From Micavibrio_B sp964633355 (GTDB taxonomy: Bacteria; Pseudomonadota; Alphaproteobacteria; Micavibrionales; Micavibrionaceae): a stretch of 64,000 nucleotides of DNA. Under the pieces are notes generated by a model. It ran no database searches. It was not told where the DNA came from and worked only from the letters and a program-made list of their open reading frames with translations. The DNA lies in assembly GCA_964633355.1 (NCBI GenBank), contig CAZWGO010000003.1, positions 1-64,000 of the forward strand. The letters are read 5' to 3'. Below are positions 35,108-44,270 of this stretch, one piece after another; the stretch's first letter is position 1, and each line of letters starts with the position of its first letter. Both the position numbers and the translations under genes were made by a program.

Positions 35108-36973
35108 TCAAAGCGCAGGCAGTGGCGCATAGACCAATCTATCATTCTCCAGAAACGGCAGATAGGCCGCCATTCCCTTCAGACTTTGTGGAAGCTCAGC
35201 CCCGAAAGGCGATCTGCGTTTGACCATATTGAATAATTCTTCCAGCGGATTTTCCGGCGGCGGGTAATCGACAACCGCCAGTTTATGACGATTCTCCAAG
35301 GATTTGCTTTTTGAAATATCATCGAGCACCATATCGAGCCCGCCGATCTGATCGACAAGACCGATCTCTTTCGCTTGTCTTCCTGTCCAGACGCGGCCCT
35401 TGGCAATTTCCTCTACCTGATCAGGTTTCAATTTGCGCCCCTCTGCGACGATCTTGATGAAATGATCGTAGACATTGTCCAGCGTTGCTTCGAAGCGTTC
35501 CTGCTCTGCCGCGTTAAAGCCGCGGTTCATCGCCCACATGCCGGCATTCTTGCCATAGGAAACGCCGTCCCAGTTGACCCCGTGTTTTTCAAAGAGACCG
35601 CTGGCGTCGAATTTGCCGCCGACAACGCCGATTGATCCGGTCAAGGTTGCCGCATCCGCATAGATTTTATCGGCATTAGCGGAAATCCAGTACCCACCGG
35701 AAGCCGCTGCCGATCCCATCGAAACAATCACCGGTTTTTGCTTTTTCTCTTTCGCCCAGACGATGGCGCGGCGAATGGATTCAGAAGCCGATGGCGATCC
35801 ACCGGGAGAATTCACGCGCACGACAATATGACTGACATTCTTATCAGATGCCGCATCGCGAATAGCCTGCGCTATCACGGTTGCATCGGCTGATTTTTCA
35901 TCGAACGCCAAGGGAGACGAACCGCCGCCATCCATGATCATGCCCTGAATATGAACGACTGCAATTTTGGATTTTGAAGAGTTCGATTTTTTCGTCAGCG
36001 CGGCGTAATCGGCAACATCAGTAAAACCTGTTTTCTTGCTATCTTCCTTGCCATCGAGTTGCATACGAATTTCAGACAGCAAGACATCACCGTAATCGAG
36101 ACGGTCGATCAAACCAGCTTTCAAAGCTTCGTCATCGGTGAACAATCCCTGATCTACCAAGCTACGAAAATTCTTTGATACTTTTTTGCGGTCTTTTGCC
36201 ACGCCAATCGTGACCTGATTGCCGAGATCGCCGATCAATTCGGTCATCATCTGGCGGCTGGAAGGAGACATTTCATTGGCGGTCAGATTTTCCATCGCAT
36301 TCTTATATTCTTTGCGCTGAAAGAATTGTCCTTTTACGCCATAGCGCTCCAAAATATCCTTGAAATACGGCATTTCTGCATTAAGACCAGCAATCGACAC
36401 AACACCGACCGGCTGCATCCATATCTCGTCAAAACTGGACGCCAGATAATACATGCCAAGGCCGGAGCCCGCCTCGCCATAGGACGGCGCATAAACTTTC
36501 GTGAACTTGCCGGATTTTTTAAATTCAAGAACGGCATTGCGAATTTCCTGCAACTGCGCCAGCTCATAGCCTCCGCTGCGCAAAGAAAGAACAAATCCTT
36601 TCACGCGGTTATCGGTTGCGGCTTTATCCAGTGCATCCACAAGCTCTGATGTCGTCAAAGCCGCAGGCGCCAGACCGAATTGAGAGAAATAATCCTGTGC
36701 GCCGCGCTTGTCCGGTAATGACTTTTCCATACGCAAGAAAAGCACCATCTCGTTCGGCAATTTCGGCGGCTCTTCATTAACAACTTTTGACGCCGACCAG
36801 AAGATAATCACCATCATAATCAGCATAATTGCACCTAGCACTGTGCAAGCCTTTTTGGTCATGATCCAAAGGATGTTTAAGAACCAGAACCTTCCGGCCA
36901 CCGGCCTAACCGGAGCAGGCGCGGTTTTACGCGGCGTGTGAAACAGTGATTTCTTGCGTAGCCAGTTGGTCAT
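35108..36973 (-). CDS. sppA: Signal peptide peptidase SppA, long form
   Basis: A membrane-bound serine-lysine protease that degrades cleaved signal peptides. The 621-aa protein is the two-domain (67 kDa) type: a membrane segment at about 42-62, an N-terminal S49 domain with the catalytic lysine in QRKEYKNAMEN, and a C-terminal S49 domain with the nucleophile in VSMGSAAASGGYW. It lies 18 bases after panB in the leftward fabI operon. Confidence 0.93.
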   Translation of the reverse strand: MTNWLRKKSLFHTPRKTAPAPVRPVAGRFWFLNILWIMTKKACTVLGAIMLIMMVIIFWSASKVVNEEPPKLPNEMVLFLRMEKSLPDKRGAQDYFSQFGLAPAALTTSELVDALDKAATDNRVKGFVLSLRSGGYELAQLQEIRNAVLEFKKSGKFTKVYAPSYGEAGSGLGMYYLASSFDEIWMQPVGVVSIAGLNAEMPYFKDILERYGVKGQFFQRKEYKNAMENLTANEMSPSSRQMMTELIGDLGNQVTIGVAKDRKKVSKNFRSLVDQGLFTDDEALKAGLIDRLDYGDVLLSEIRMQLDGKEDSKKTGFTDVADYAALTKKSNSSKSKIAVVHIQGMIMDGGGSSPLAFDEKSADATVIAQAIRDAASDKNVSHIVVRVNSPGGSPSASESIRRAIVWAKEKKQKPVIVSMGSAAASGGYWISANADKIYADAATLTGSIGVVGGKFDASGLFEKHGVNWDGVSYGKNAGMWAMNRGFNAAEQERFEATLDNVYDHFIKIVAEGRKLKPDQVEEIAKGRVWTGRQAKEIGLVDQIGGLDMVLDDISKSKSLENRHKLAVVDYPPPENPLEELFNMVKRRSPFGAELPQSLKGMAAYLPFLENDRLVYAPLPAL

Positions 36974-36991
36974 GATTTTTTCCGTGAAGGT

Positions 36992-37786
36992 TTAAGTATA
37001 CAAATTTTCTTTAGTAGGGAAACGCCGGGCGTGAACATCGTCAACATAGCGACGCGCCGCGTCTTCAATCGTCTGCCGGATAGAGGCATAAGGTGTTACA
37101 AATTTTGGCATATGCGCATAATGCGCGCCGATTAAATCATCGACAACCAGTATCTGCCCGTCGCATTCCGGTGATGCGCCGATGCCTATGGTCGGGATGG
37201 AAACTAATTTGGTCATAGAAGCAGCAACATTTGCCACTGTGCCTTCGATCACAACCGAAAAAGCCCCTGCTTTTTCAATCGCGAGGATATCGGCTTCAAG
37301 CTTTTTAATCTGGGCGTCATCACGACCTTTGATTTTATAGCCGCCTTCTTTGATCACCGATTGCGGTTGTAAACCGATATGTCCCATCACAGGAATTCCG
37401 GCCTTCGTAATAGCCGAAATTTGCGTTTGCATATCCGTACCGCCCTCAAGTTTTACGCCATGGCAACCGCATTCCTGTATAATCTTTTGCGCCGTTTCCA
37501 AAGCCTGTTCATCGGATGTTTCGTAACTGCCATAAGGCATGTCGATAATAACAGGTATTTGAGGTTCAGCCCGCATCACGGCTTTACCATGCTCGATCAT
37601 CATCGAAAGAGAAACACCTGTCGTATCAGCCATGCCGTACAATACTGTGCCGACGGAATCGCCAACAAGTAGCAAATCGACATGCCCCATCAGGCTATGC
37701 GCCATCGAAGTTGTATAGGCGGTCAAGCAAGCGAAAGCTTCCTGCCTACTTTTCCACGCCTTTATGTTTTCACAAGTGAGGCGCAT
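36992..37786 (-). CDS. panB: 3-methyl-2-oxobutanoate hydroxymethyltransferase
   Basis: The first enzyme of pantothenate synthesis, adding a hydroxymethyl group from methylene-tetrahydrofolate to ketoisovalerate. The 264-aa protein has the family segments FACLTAYTTSMA, LLLVGDSVGTVLYGM, VKLEGG and VMGHIGLQPQS, and the catalytic glutamate in VIEGTVANVAAS. panC is not in the window. It lies nine bases after aroC in the same transcript. Confidence 0.96.
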   Translation of the reverse strand: MRLTCENIKAWKSRQEAFACLTAYTTSMAHSLMGHVDLLLVGDSVGTVLYGMADTTGVSLSMMIEHGKAVMRAEPQIPVIIDMPYGSYETSDEQALETAQKIIQECGCHGVKLEGGTDMQTQISAITKAGIPVMGHIGLQPQSVIKEGGYKIKGRDDAQIKKLEADILAIEKAGAFSVVIEGTVANVAASMTKLVSIPTIGIGASPECDGQILVVDDLIGAHYAHMPKFVTPYASIRQTIEDAARRYVDDVHARRFPTKENLYT

Positions 37787-37795
37787 ATCATTCCT

Positions 37796-38878
37796 TTAAA
37801 GGCATTGCGCTTTATGACGCAACCAGTGATCGGCGAGAACACAGGCCATCATGGCTTCAACGACCGGTGCGCCGCGAATACCGACGCAAGGGTCGTGGCG
37901 GCCTTTGGTGATGATATCAGTTTCATTGCCATGTTTGTCGATGGTGGCGACAGGCGTCAGGATCGAGCTGGTCGGCTTGAAGGCAACGCGGCAGACGATA
38001 TCCTGCCCTGTCGAAATCCCCCCTAAAATGCCGCCCGCGTTATTGGATTGAAACTGCGCCCCATGGCCCGTATTGCGAATAGCGTCGGCGTTTTGTTCGC
38101 CGCCCCACTCCACGCTTTCAAAACCTGCACCAATTTCTATAGCTTTCGTGGCGTTGATCGACATCATGGCTTTGGCGATATCGGCGTCGAGCTTATCGTA
38201 AACGGGAGCACCAAGCCCTGCCGGAAAACCGGAAGCATGACATTCGATGATCGCGCCCGCGCTCGATCCCGCTTTGCGGACGCTGTCGAGATAGTCTTCC
38301 CACTTCGCCGCAGCTTCCGCATCCGGACAAAAGAACGGGTTGTTATCAACTTGTGTCCAGTCCCAATTATCGCGGTTGATCCTATGCGGGCCGATTTGAA
38401 CGACGCAGGCACGAATGGCGATATTATCGCCAAGCTGCGACGTCAGGATTTTATTGGCAATCGCCCCTGCCGCAACTCGGCTGGCCGTTTCACGAGCCGA
38501 AGACCGCCCGCCGCCGCGATAATCACGAATGCCGTATTTTTCCTGATAGGTGAAATCGGCATGACCGGGACGGAATTTGTCTTTGATATCCGCATAGTCT
38601 TTGGATTTCGTATCCATGTTTTCGATCATCAAACTGATCGGCGTGCCGGTCGTCTGGCCTTCGAAAACACCGGAGAGAATTTTCACTTCATCCGCTTCGC
38701 GGCGCTGTGTCGTAAAACGGTTTTGACCGGGCTTGCGGCGATCCAGAAATAGCTGGATATCATCTTCTTTCAACGGAATGCGCGGCGGTACGCCATCAAC
38801 CACAACGCCGATTGCCGGACCGTGGCTTTCACCCCATGTTTGGTATTGAAAAAGAGTGCCGAAACGGTTGCCAGACAT
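37796..38878 (-). CDS. aroC: Chorismate synthase
   Basis: The last step of the shikimate pathway, an FMN-dependent elimination giving chorismate. The 360-aa protein shows the three family signatures: GESHGPAIGVVVDG near the start, RPGHADFTYQEKYGIRDYRGGGRSSARE, and the C-terminal RHDPCVGIRGAPVVEAM. Its ATG shares a base with the stop of the upstream thioesterase gene (TAATG), so translation is coupled. Confidence 0.97.
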   Translation of the reverse strand: MSGNRFGTLFQYQTWGESHGPAIGVVVDGVPPRIPLKEDDIQLFLDRRKPGQNRFTTQRREADEVKILSGVFEGQTTGTPISLMIENMDTKSKDYADIKDKFRPGHADFTYQEKYGIRDYRGGGRSSARETASRVAAGAIANKILTSQLGDNIAIRACVVQIGPHRINRDNWDWTQVDNNPFFCPDAEAAAKWEDYLDSVRKAGSSAGAIIECHASGFPAGLGAPVYDKLDADIAKAMMSINATKAIEIGAGFESVEWGGEQNADAIRNTGHGAQFQSNNAGGILGGISTGQDIVCRVAFKPTSSILTPVATIDKHGNETDIITKGRHDPCVGIRGAPVVEAMMACVLADHWLRHKAQCL

Positions 38879-39360
38879 TATGATTTTCCTACATGCACAG
38901 CATCTTTTTGCGCGCTTAAAGTTCCCTGTTCGATAACTGCGACCGTCAGGCGCGAGACAGCGACAAGCTTGCGGCTTTCTTCTTCAAAGATTTCGGTTTG
39001 CCAGACTTGCGTTCTCTTGCCGACATGAAAGGCCTTGCAAATGCCTTCGACATAACCGGATGTGACAGCGCGGATATGGTTGCAGTTAATTTCAAGACCG
39101 ACCGCGCGATAGAGATCCGGATCGATAGTCATCCATGCCGCAACGCTGCCGAGCGTTTCAGACAGAACGCAGGATGCGCCGCCGTGAAGAATGCCGAAAG
39201 GCTGTGTCGTGCGATGATCGACCGGCATGCGGCCTTTTAAGAAATCAGGTCCAAGTTCGGAAAATTCAAGACCGATATGCGTACCCATATTGGCATTGCG
39301 CATACCTTCGAGATAATCGAGTTTGTAATCTTTAAACCAGATTCCACCCTCGGTTTTCAC
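38878..39360 (-). CDS. Hotdog-fold thioesterase (PaaI/YdiI type)
   Basis: The 160-aa protein has the hotdog core with FGILHGGASCVLSETLGSVAAW, which matches the active-site helix of PaaI/YdiI acyl-CoA thioesterases. The precise acyl-CoA is unknown. It starts with GTG immediately after the fabI stop and overlaps aroC by one base. Between fatty-acid and aromatic genes, a housekeeping thioesterase role is plausible but unproven. Confidence 0.88.
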   Translation of the reverse strand: MKTEGGIWFKDYKLDYLEGMRNANMGTHIGLEFSELGPDFLKGRMPVDHRTTQPFGILHGGASCVLSETLGSVAAWMTIDPDLYRAVGLEINCNHIRAVTSGYVEGICKAFHVGKRTQVWQTEIFEEESRKLVAVSRLTVAVIEQGTLSAQKDAVHVGKS

Positions 39361-40224
39361 TTAAGCCGCCTGATCGTTTTTCTTTGGTGCAATGGAATTG
39401 AGCAATTCTGCCGTTTCAGCCGCAGCATCAATCGATACCATGCCAACAGTGTGGTAGCCGGAATCGACATGCAGGACTTCGCCCGTAACACCTGAGCCAA
39501 GATCGGAAAGCAGGTACAAGCCTGAATTGCCCACATCTTCAATCGTGACATTGCGCTTTAAAGGAGAGTTCAATTCGTTCCATTTCAGGATGTAGCGGAA
39601 ATCGCCGATGCCAGACGCGGCCAGAGTTTTAATCGGGCCTGCGGAGATGGCATTGACGCGAATACCGTCTTTACCGCAATCGGCAGCGAGGTAACGCACA
39701 GATGCTTCCAGCGCAGCCTTTGCAACGCCCATGACGTTATAGTGAGGCATAACGCGTTCCGCACCGTAGTAAGTCAGGGTCAGCAAGCTGCCGCCTTCTT
39801 TCATCAACGGCACAGCTTTTTGCGCGACCGCCGTAAAGGAGAACACGGAGATATCCATCGTCTTCAAGAAGTTGGCGCGGGATGTATTCAGATACAAACC
39901 GTCAAGCTCGTTTTTGTCGGAGAAGGCAATCGCATGCACGACGAAATCAAGTTCGCCCCATTCTTTTTCAATCTTGGCAAAAGTATCGGCAATGCTGTTT
40001 TCGTCGGTGACGTCGCATGGCAGAACCAGTTTGGAGCCGACGCTGTCGGCCAGAGGGCGTACACGTTTTTCAAGGGCTTCGCCCTGATAGGTAAAGGCCA
40101 GTTCAGCGCCTTGATTAAAGCAGGCTTGGGCAATACCCCAGGCAATCGAGCGGTCATTGGCCACGCCCATGATTAAGCCGCGTTTACCAGCCATGATTCC
40201 TGAAGGATTTTTAGAAGCGTTCAT
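39361..40224 (-). CDS. fabI: Enoyl-[acyl-carrier-protein] reductase FabI
   Basis: The NADH-dependent reductase of the last step of each fatty-acid elongation cycle. The 287-aa short-chain-dehydrogenase-like protein has GLIMGVANDRSIAWGIA as cofactor site and the active-site tyrosine/lysine pair in YYGAERVMPHYNVMGVAKAA. It heads the leftward fabI-thioesterase-aroC-panB-sppA transcript. The C-terminus is extended by an alanine/lysine-rich tail. Confidence 0.96.
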   Translation of the reverse strand: MNASKNPSGIMAGKRGLIMGVANDRSIAWGIAQACFNQGAELAFTYQGEALEKRVRPLADSVGSKLVLPCDVTDENSIADTFAKIEKEWGELDFVVHAIAFSDKNELDGLYLNTSRANFLKTMDISVFSFTAVAQKAVPLMKEGGSLLTLTYYGAERVMPHYNVMGVAKAALEASVRYLAADCGKDGIRVNAISAGPIKTLAASGIGDFRYILKWNELNSPLKRNVTIEDVGNSGLYLLSDLGSGVTGEVLHVDSGYHTVGMVSIDAAAETAELLNSIAPKKNDQAA

Positions 40225-40367
40225 TGTCGTTATCTCAATAGTTAATTTTTATTAATTAGCGATCTGGCATCCTACACAATTAGCCCCAAAGGTCCAGAGC
40301 CACAGCCCTATAATTACATATTTATTAAGGGGTTATTGGTATCATCAACGGGGATAGAGCCAAAAAT

Positions 40368-41933
40368 ATGACAAAGATCGACGAATTCCGCAATGAAGTC
40401 ATAAAAGCGTCCAAGCGCATCGCTCGCGACGTCGAATCTCAACATGCCGATTTGAAAATCAATTTCATCATATTCCAGCGCGGACAGCGTCACGACGAAT
40501 GCGAACGCAGCCTTGCCGCATTGAAAGGCCATCCTTGTGAAAGCGCCACCAGGGAATTGCTCAAGCAGTTCAGCACGACACCGGAAGCCTCAAGCTTCGT
40601 CGGGATTGCCTGCGGCACCGAAAAGGGCTTCCTCGGTCTTCGGCACCGAAATCACCTGATCGCGTTTATAGCCTTGAGGATCGACAGCTATCAGGACAAT
40701 GAAGCTTGCCTGTTCGATCTCTATCATTATACGGCTCAGGCTTTGGATACATATTTCCTCGCCAAAAAGACCGGCCTTAATTTTGAGAAATCGAATGTGA
40801 TTTTAGAGCCGAAACGTAACCAGTTATCCTTGTCGCGCAATCATTTGAAGTCGGATATTTTCAGCGCCCTCGCCGTACATTCCAAAGGCGAGGAAAATGC
40901 AGCGCATCACCTTGCCGATCAGCGCGCCAGAAAATGCCTCACGCCGCAAACTAGTTACCACCCGGAAGATTACCCATTCGTTATCTCGTCCGATTTGATG
41001 CGGTATACAATCGAGAACCAGATCAGTGACGATCAGCTTCTCCGTCTTTTCGACATCTCGGGCAAGGTTGCGACCAGCTTTGACAAATACAACCTGAAGT
41101 CATGGATCAATTTCGCCACGCCCGCGCAAGCCATGGCGTGGAGCGGATGCACGCCTGAACAAATCCTTGGCATGGCGGTCAATACAGGCATCGATCCGCT
41201 TATCAAGGCAACGGCAAATCTCGTCGCCGAGGTTACCGGCATTCAGCCGGAAACCCCGCCGCCGCTTCTTAATGTCGCCAACCCGTTTGTCAACGCAGAG
41301 GTCAATAGCTACAATCACGCCAAGCTGAGCGAAGAAAGCTTTGAGCTTGCCGTTATCGAAGCGGTCAACGCGAAAAGCGCTGAGCCGCTTATGCATACAG
41401 CGCATAGTCAAAATCACGACCTGATGAAAGGCCGCTTGCTCGGCTGGTGCGCCGATGCACTTCAATCTTCGGCGCGCGCTTTCGACATGGCTCTCAAGAA
41501 AGGCATGCAGCCGGAATCCGCATCGCGTATCGAGTTCCAAAGATTGTCACGCGGCGCGGATGACTGGAAGAACATGGATATACTCGGCTCTTACATGATT
41601 GCAGAACGTCGCAGCGGGAATGCGGTTACCTTCACCGAAATCGAGAAGTACTGCAGCCGCAAACCGGAGATGAAACACGTCATGGAATCCCTGCGGCTGA
41701 CGATGGAAGACCCCGCCTATCTGGCACGGCTTGAATACGTCAACGAAGCACCAAGACCGCGCGCGCCCGCTCCGCAGCAGCCGGCACCATCGGCGCCTCA
41801 ATATGCCCATGCCGCCGTCATGGCACCCAGCGCAGGAATGGGAATGGGATCCGGTATGGCGGGCGGCATGATGAGCGGAGCCGGAACGGTACGACGACAA
41901 AGCTCCGCAACGACAACAGAAGATCAAAAATAA
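40368..41933 (+). CDS. Hypothetical protein, 521 aa
   Basis: I do not recognise this protein. It has no signal peptide or membrane segment. The first 460 residues look globular and largely helical, with a histidine/cysteine-containing part (YHYTAQALDTYF) and a block around residue 200 (YHPEDYPFVISSDLMRYTIENQ). The last 60 residues are low complexity: proline/alanine-rich, then a glycine/methionine run near MGMGSGMAGGMMSG. A terminator follows at 41936. It sits, with the 17 kDa gene, between fabI and pdxH. Confidence 0.7.
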   Translation: MTKIDEFRNEVIKASKRIARDVESQHADLKINFIIFQRGQRHDECERSLAALKGHPCESATRELLKQFSTTPEASSFVGIACGTEKGFLGLRHRNHLIAFIALRIDSYQDNEACLFDLYHYTAQALDTYFLAKKTGLNFEKSNVILEPKRNQLSLSRNHLKSDIFSALAVHSKGEENAAHHLADQRARKCLTPQTSYHPEDYPFVISSDLMRYTIENQISDDQLLRLFDISGKVATSFDKYNLKSWINFATPAQAMAWSGCTPEQILGMAVNTGIDPLIKATANLVAEVTGIQPETPPPLLNVANPFVNAEVNSYNHAKLSEESFELAVIEAVNAKSAEPLMHTAHSQNHDLMKGRLLGWCADALQSSARAFDMALKKGMQPESASRIEFQRLSRGADDWKNMDILGSYMIAERRSGNAVTFTEIEKYCSRKPEMKHVMESLRLTMEDPAYLARLEYVNEAPRPRAPAPQQPAPSAPQYAHAAVMAPSAGMGMGSGMAGGMMSGAGTVRRQSSATTTEDQK

Positions 41934-41935
41934 AA

Positions 41936-41971
41936 AAAACCGGCCCAGTTTTATATCCCGGACCGGTTTTT
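41936..41971. terminator. Bidirectional rho-independent terminator
   Basis: AAAACCGG (41936-41943) and CCGGTTTT (41963-41970) pair, with a T-tail on the plus strand and the complementary tail on the minus strand, so it can end both the 521-aa gene and the convergent lipoprotein gene. Confidence 0.8.
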
Positions 41972-41986
41972 CGTGAATGTTTTAGA

Positions 41987-42463
41987 TTATTGCTGGATCT
42001 GCCATGTACCGTCGGAATTCTGGCAGGCGGTTCCTTTACCTGTTTCAGAGCGTCCATCGACATAGATCGTCTGGCTATACTCACGGCAGTAGCGACCGGA
42101 TGTGCTTGTTCCGTCACGAAGTGGCGTTACAGATCCGTAGTGACCGGATTGCGGGTTGTTCCAGTTGATCGATTGACCGATCGGGGCAGAGTAAGCCTGC
42201 TGGTGAGCTTGCTGGGCATAGGCCAAGTCAGCTTTGTCGAGAGATTTACCGATCGAGCTACCAACCAATGTACCAAGCAAAGCGCCGACACCAACGCCGA
42301 CCAATTGACCTGAGCCTTTACCGAATTGCGAACCAGCCAGACCGCCGAGAACGGCACCTGTACCGCCGCCGATCATTTGCTTATTCCCCATGCCGTCGAA
42401 TTCCTGTGCACAACCTGCCAGAATAAATGCGGCGGCGGCCATGGTGGCTATAAATTTCTTCAT
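41987..42463 (-). CDS. 17 kDa surface antigen-like glycine-zipper lipoprotein
   Basis: A lipoprotein signal peptide ends at AGC (C18). It is followed by two glycine-zipper hairpins (GGGTGAVLGGLAGSQFGKGSG and GVGVGALLGTLVGSSIG, about 33-70), the hallmark of the Rickettsia 17 kDa antigen family. The C-terminal part (CREYSQTIYVDGRSETGKGTAC and WQIQ) is the typical RT821-like end. The likely site is the outer membrane; the function is unknown. Confidence 0.9.
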   Translation of the reverse strand: MKKFIATMAAAAFILAGCAQEFDGMGNKQMIGGGTGAVLGGLAGSQFGKGSGQLVGVGVGALLGTLVGSSIGKSLDKADLAYAQQAHQQAYSAPIGQSINWNNPQSGHYGSVTPLRDGTSTSGRYCREYSQTIYVDGRSETGKGTACQNSDGTWQIQQ

Positions 42464-42587
42464 CTGATATCCCTCTTTCCTTTTGAGCGAGTTCTTAAAA
42501 TATTGCGGTACTCATTGCAGTATCCGGCCGGACATAATATAGAAAAGAATTCCGGCAAGACAACCATACTTACTTATATAACGGACC

Positions 42588-43190
42588 ATGACAGAGCAAT
42601 CCCCCATTCTATCCAATTGGCCGATACAAAAATTTCAGGACTGGATGACGGAAGCCAGAGTTTCGGAAATTGAAGATCCGGATGCCGCCTGCGTGGCCAC
42701 CGTGGATGAAACGGGCATGCCCAATGCGCGGATGGTTTTGGTCAGGTTTGCCGATGAACGCGGCTTCACATTTTTTACCAATTACAACAGCCGCAAAGGC
42801 CAAGAAATTCTTGCCCATCCCAAAGCGGCAATTTGTTTTCACTGGAAAAGCCTGCAACGCCAGGTGCGCGTTCAAGGCATGGTCGAAAAAGTCGGCGAAG
42901 CGGAAGCCGATGCCTATTTCAATTCGCGCGCGCGCGCCAGTCGCATTTCGAGTTGGGCGTCTTTGCAATCCGAGGTTTTGGAGAGTCGCGAAGTTTTTGA
43001 AAAACGTATCGATGAATATGAAGAGAAATTTTCTGGTATCGACAATCCGCCGCGTCCGCCACATTGGTCGGGGTTTAGAGTCGTTCCCGAGCGCATTGAA
43101 TTTTGGCAACAAACCAAATTCCGCCGTCATGAAAGAATTGTTTATATAAAGAGCGGACATGGCTGGCATAGCGAGCTGCTGTATCCTTGA
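42588..43190 (+). CDS. pdxH: Pyridoxamine 5'-phosphate oxidase
   Basis: An FMN-dependent oxidase forming pyridoxal 5'-phosphate. The 200-aa protein has the FMN-binding PNARMVLVRFADERGFTFFTNYNSRKG, the substrate region ACFHW-like KAAICFHWKSLQRQVRVQG, and the C-terminal signature IEFWQQ...RRHERIVY. A TATATAAC lies six bases before the ATG and no Shine-Dalgarno sequence is seen. The element at 43212 lies 22 bases after the stop. Confidence 0.94.
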   Translation: MTEQSPILSNWPIQKFQDWMTEARVSEIEDPDAACVATVDETGMPNARMVLVRFADERGFTFFTNYNSRKGQEILAHPKAAICFHWKSLQRQVRVQGMVEKVGEAEADAYFNSRARASRISSWASLQSEVLESREVFEKRIDEYEEKFSGIDNPPRPPHWSGFRVVPERIEFWQQTKFRRHERIVYIKSGHGWHSELLYP

Positions 43191-43205
43191 AGAAATCATC
43201 ATTAT

Positions 43206-43658
43206 TTATCTGTTTTCCCCGCGAAGGCGGGGATCTAGCAATGGGCTGAGGCCTAGACCCCCGTTTTCACGGGGGAAGCAAGAATTTACAGACGGATTCT
43301 GGAGCGCGGTTTGACCGAGCCTCTCATTTCGTTCGTATAATTTTTTATATTTTTCGACCGTGATCCCCTGACGCAGCATATCAAGAACCGCGCGGCGCTT
43401 GATCCGCTCGATCCGTTCCCATGCTTTGTATTTCTTCAGCATCTGCGCCTGCATACGCAGGAGTTTCTTGAAACCTTTAATTTCCTCAGAACGCATGCCG
43501 TGCTTGCGCGCATTCTGGGAAGAACGCTTTTTACCTTCCAGCGTTTTGGGACCTGTGGCTTTAAGCCATATCTTTTGGGCGCGGCATTTGGCGCTTTGAT
43601 CCTTACGCTGGGAAGGCGTCCAGCTGCGTAGTTTAGAGGAAGAGGAAGATACAGCCAT
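43206..43658 (-). CDS. Hypothetical protein, GPKT/KHG family (cassette copy 2)
   Basis: The complete copy of the gene cut at the window start. The 150-aa basic protein has a five-serine run (4-8), the motif KATGPKTLEGKKRSSQNARKHG (about 33-54), and a lysine/arginine-rich helical part. The last 23 residues or so (CFPRENGGLGLSPLLDPRLR and on) are encoded by the palindromic element at 43212-43279, which also places the stop. The family C-terminus has thus been replaced or extended. The start overlaps the upstream stop as TAATG. Confidence 0.7.
   Translation of the reverse strand: MAVSSSSSKLRSWTPSQRKDQSAKCRAQKIWLKATGPKTLEGKKRSSQNARKHGMRSEEIKGFKKLLRMQAQMLKKYKAWERIERIKRRAVLDMLRQGITVEKYKKLYERNERLGQTALQNPSVNSCFPRENGGLGLSPLLDPRLRGENR
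43212..43279. repeat. Palindromic element at the end of the GPKT/KHG gene
   Basis: Two hairpins, TTTTCCCCGCGAAGGCGGGG and CCCCCGTTTTCACGGGGGAA, in the same order as 33631-33700. It forms the 3' end of the 43206-43658 gene. Confidence 0.85.
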
Positions 43659-44089
43659 TATCTTCTCTGGATTTCATATTCAAATTTCTCCTGCTGAAAT
43701 TCAAATTTCTTCTTGTTGTGCCGGAATCGACGGACAAATTCGATCGTCGCTCTACATTGCCGCTGCGCCCTGAGGGCCAGAAGAAAAGCGTCATCATTTA
43801 TGACGCCAGTTTCACCTCCGGCATAAAAATAGTGAAACGCAGTATCCATCAGCATCGATTGTTTGACGAATAACTGGTCGCTCTCAATATTTTCAAAATC
43901 CTGATAGATAATATTATTCTCCAAATCGGCCTTAAGCCTTGCATAGTCTTCAGGCGTGATCTCGACGCCCATTTTTTTATATTGGGATATCGCCTTCACG
44001 CCGAGACATGATTTCGGCTGCAGCATTGGTTGGCAGGAGGTTTCGTTTTCGGGGTTTTCTTGGTGGGCGGTGTCTGTTTCGTGTGTCAT
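43658..44089 (-). CDS. Hypothetical protein, 143 aa (cassette copy 2)
   Basis: Identical in sequence to the 157-588 gene; see there for a description of the protein. The identical promoter (TTGACA, 18 bases, TATATT at 44125-44096) and the one-base coupling to the following gene are kept. No further function can be inferred. Confidence 0.75.
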   Translation of the reverse strand: MTHETDTAHQENPENETSCQPMLQPKSCLGVKAISQYKKMGVEITPEDYARLKADLENNIIYQDFENIESDQLFVKQSMLMDTAFHYFYAGGETGVINDDAFLLALRAQRQCRATIEFVRRFRHNKKKFEFQQEKFEYEIQRR

Positions 44090-44095
44090 ACAGCA

Positions 44096-44125
44096 AATAT
44101 AGGACTAAATTCCCCTAAATGTCAA
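44096..44125 (-). promoter_or_regulatory. Promoter of cassette copy 2
   Basis: Same TTGACA-18-TATATT arrangement as at 595-624, six bases from the start codon. Confidence 0.65.
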
Positions 44126-44270
44126 GGAATTAATGCCTAAAAGAACTCTAAACCTTCTTGCCTATTCCTTCGTTTTAAGCAGATTGTTAAGTTTCGGCGG
44201 GGTTTGAAAAAGTTTCTTTAATACCTTGTCGCGCTTTTTTTGTCGTCCGACTTTAAATCTTCTTTTGTTA

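Larger units (their letters stand above)
43514..44134. repeat. Direct repeat copy 2 of the two-gene cassette
   Basis: Partner of bases 1-633 at an offset of 43501 over the identical part (43658-44134). Identity ends right upstream of the promoter -35 box. Confidence 0.9.

Noticed and set aside
36992..40224. Riboswitch or attenuator before the panB or aroC genes
   Set aside because: The genes are tightly coupled with gaps of 0-10 bases, leaving no room for a leader structure.
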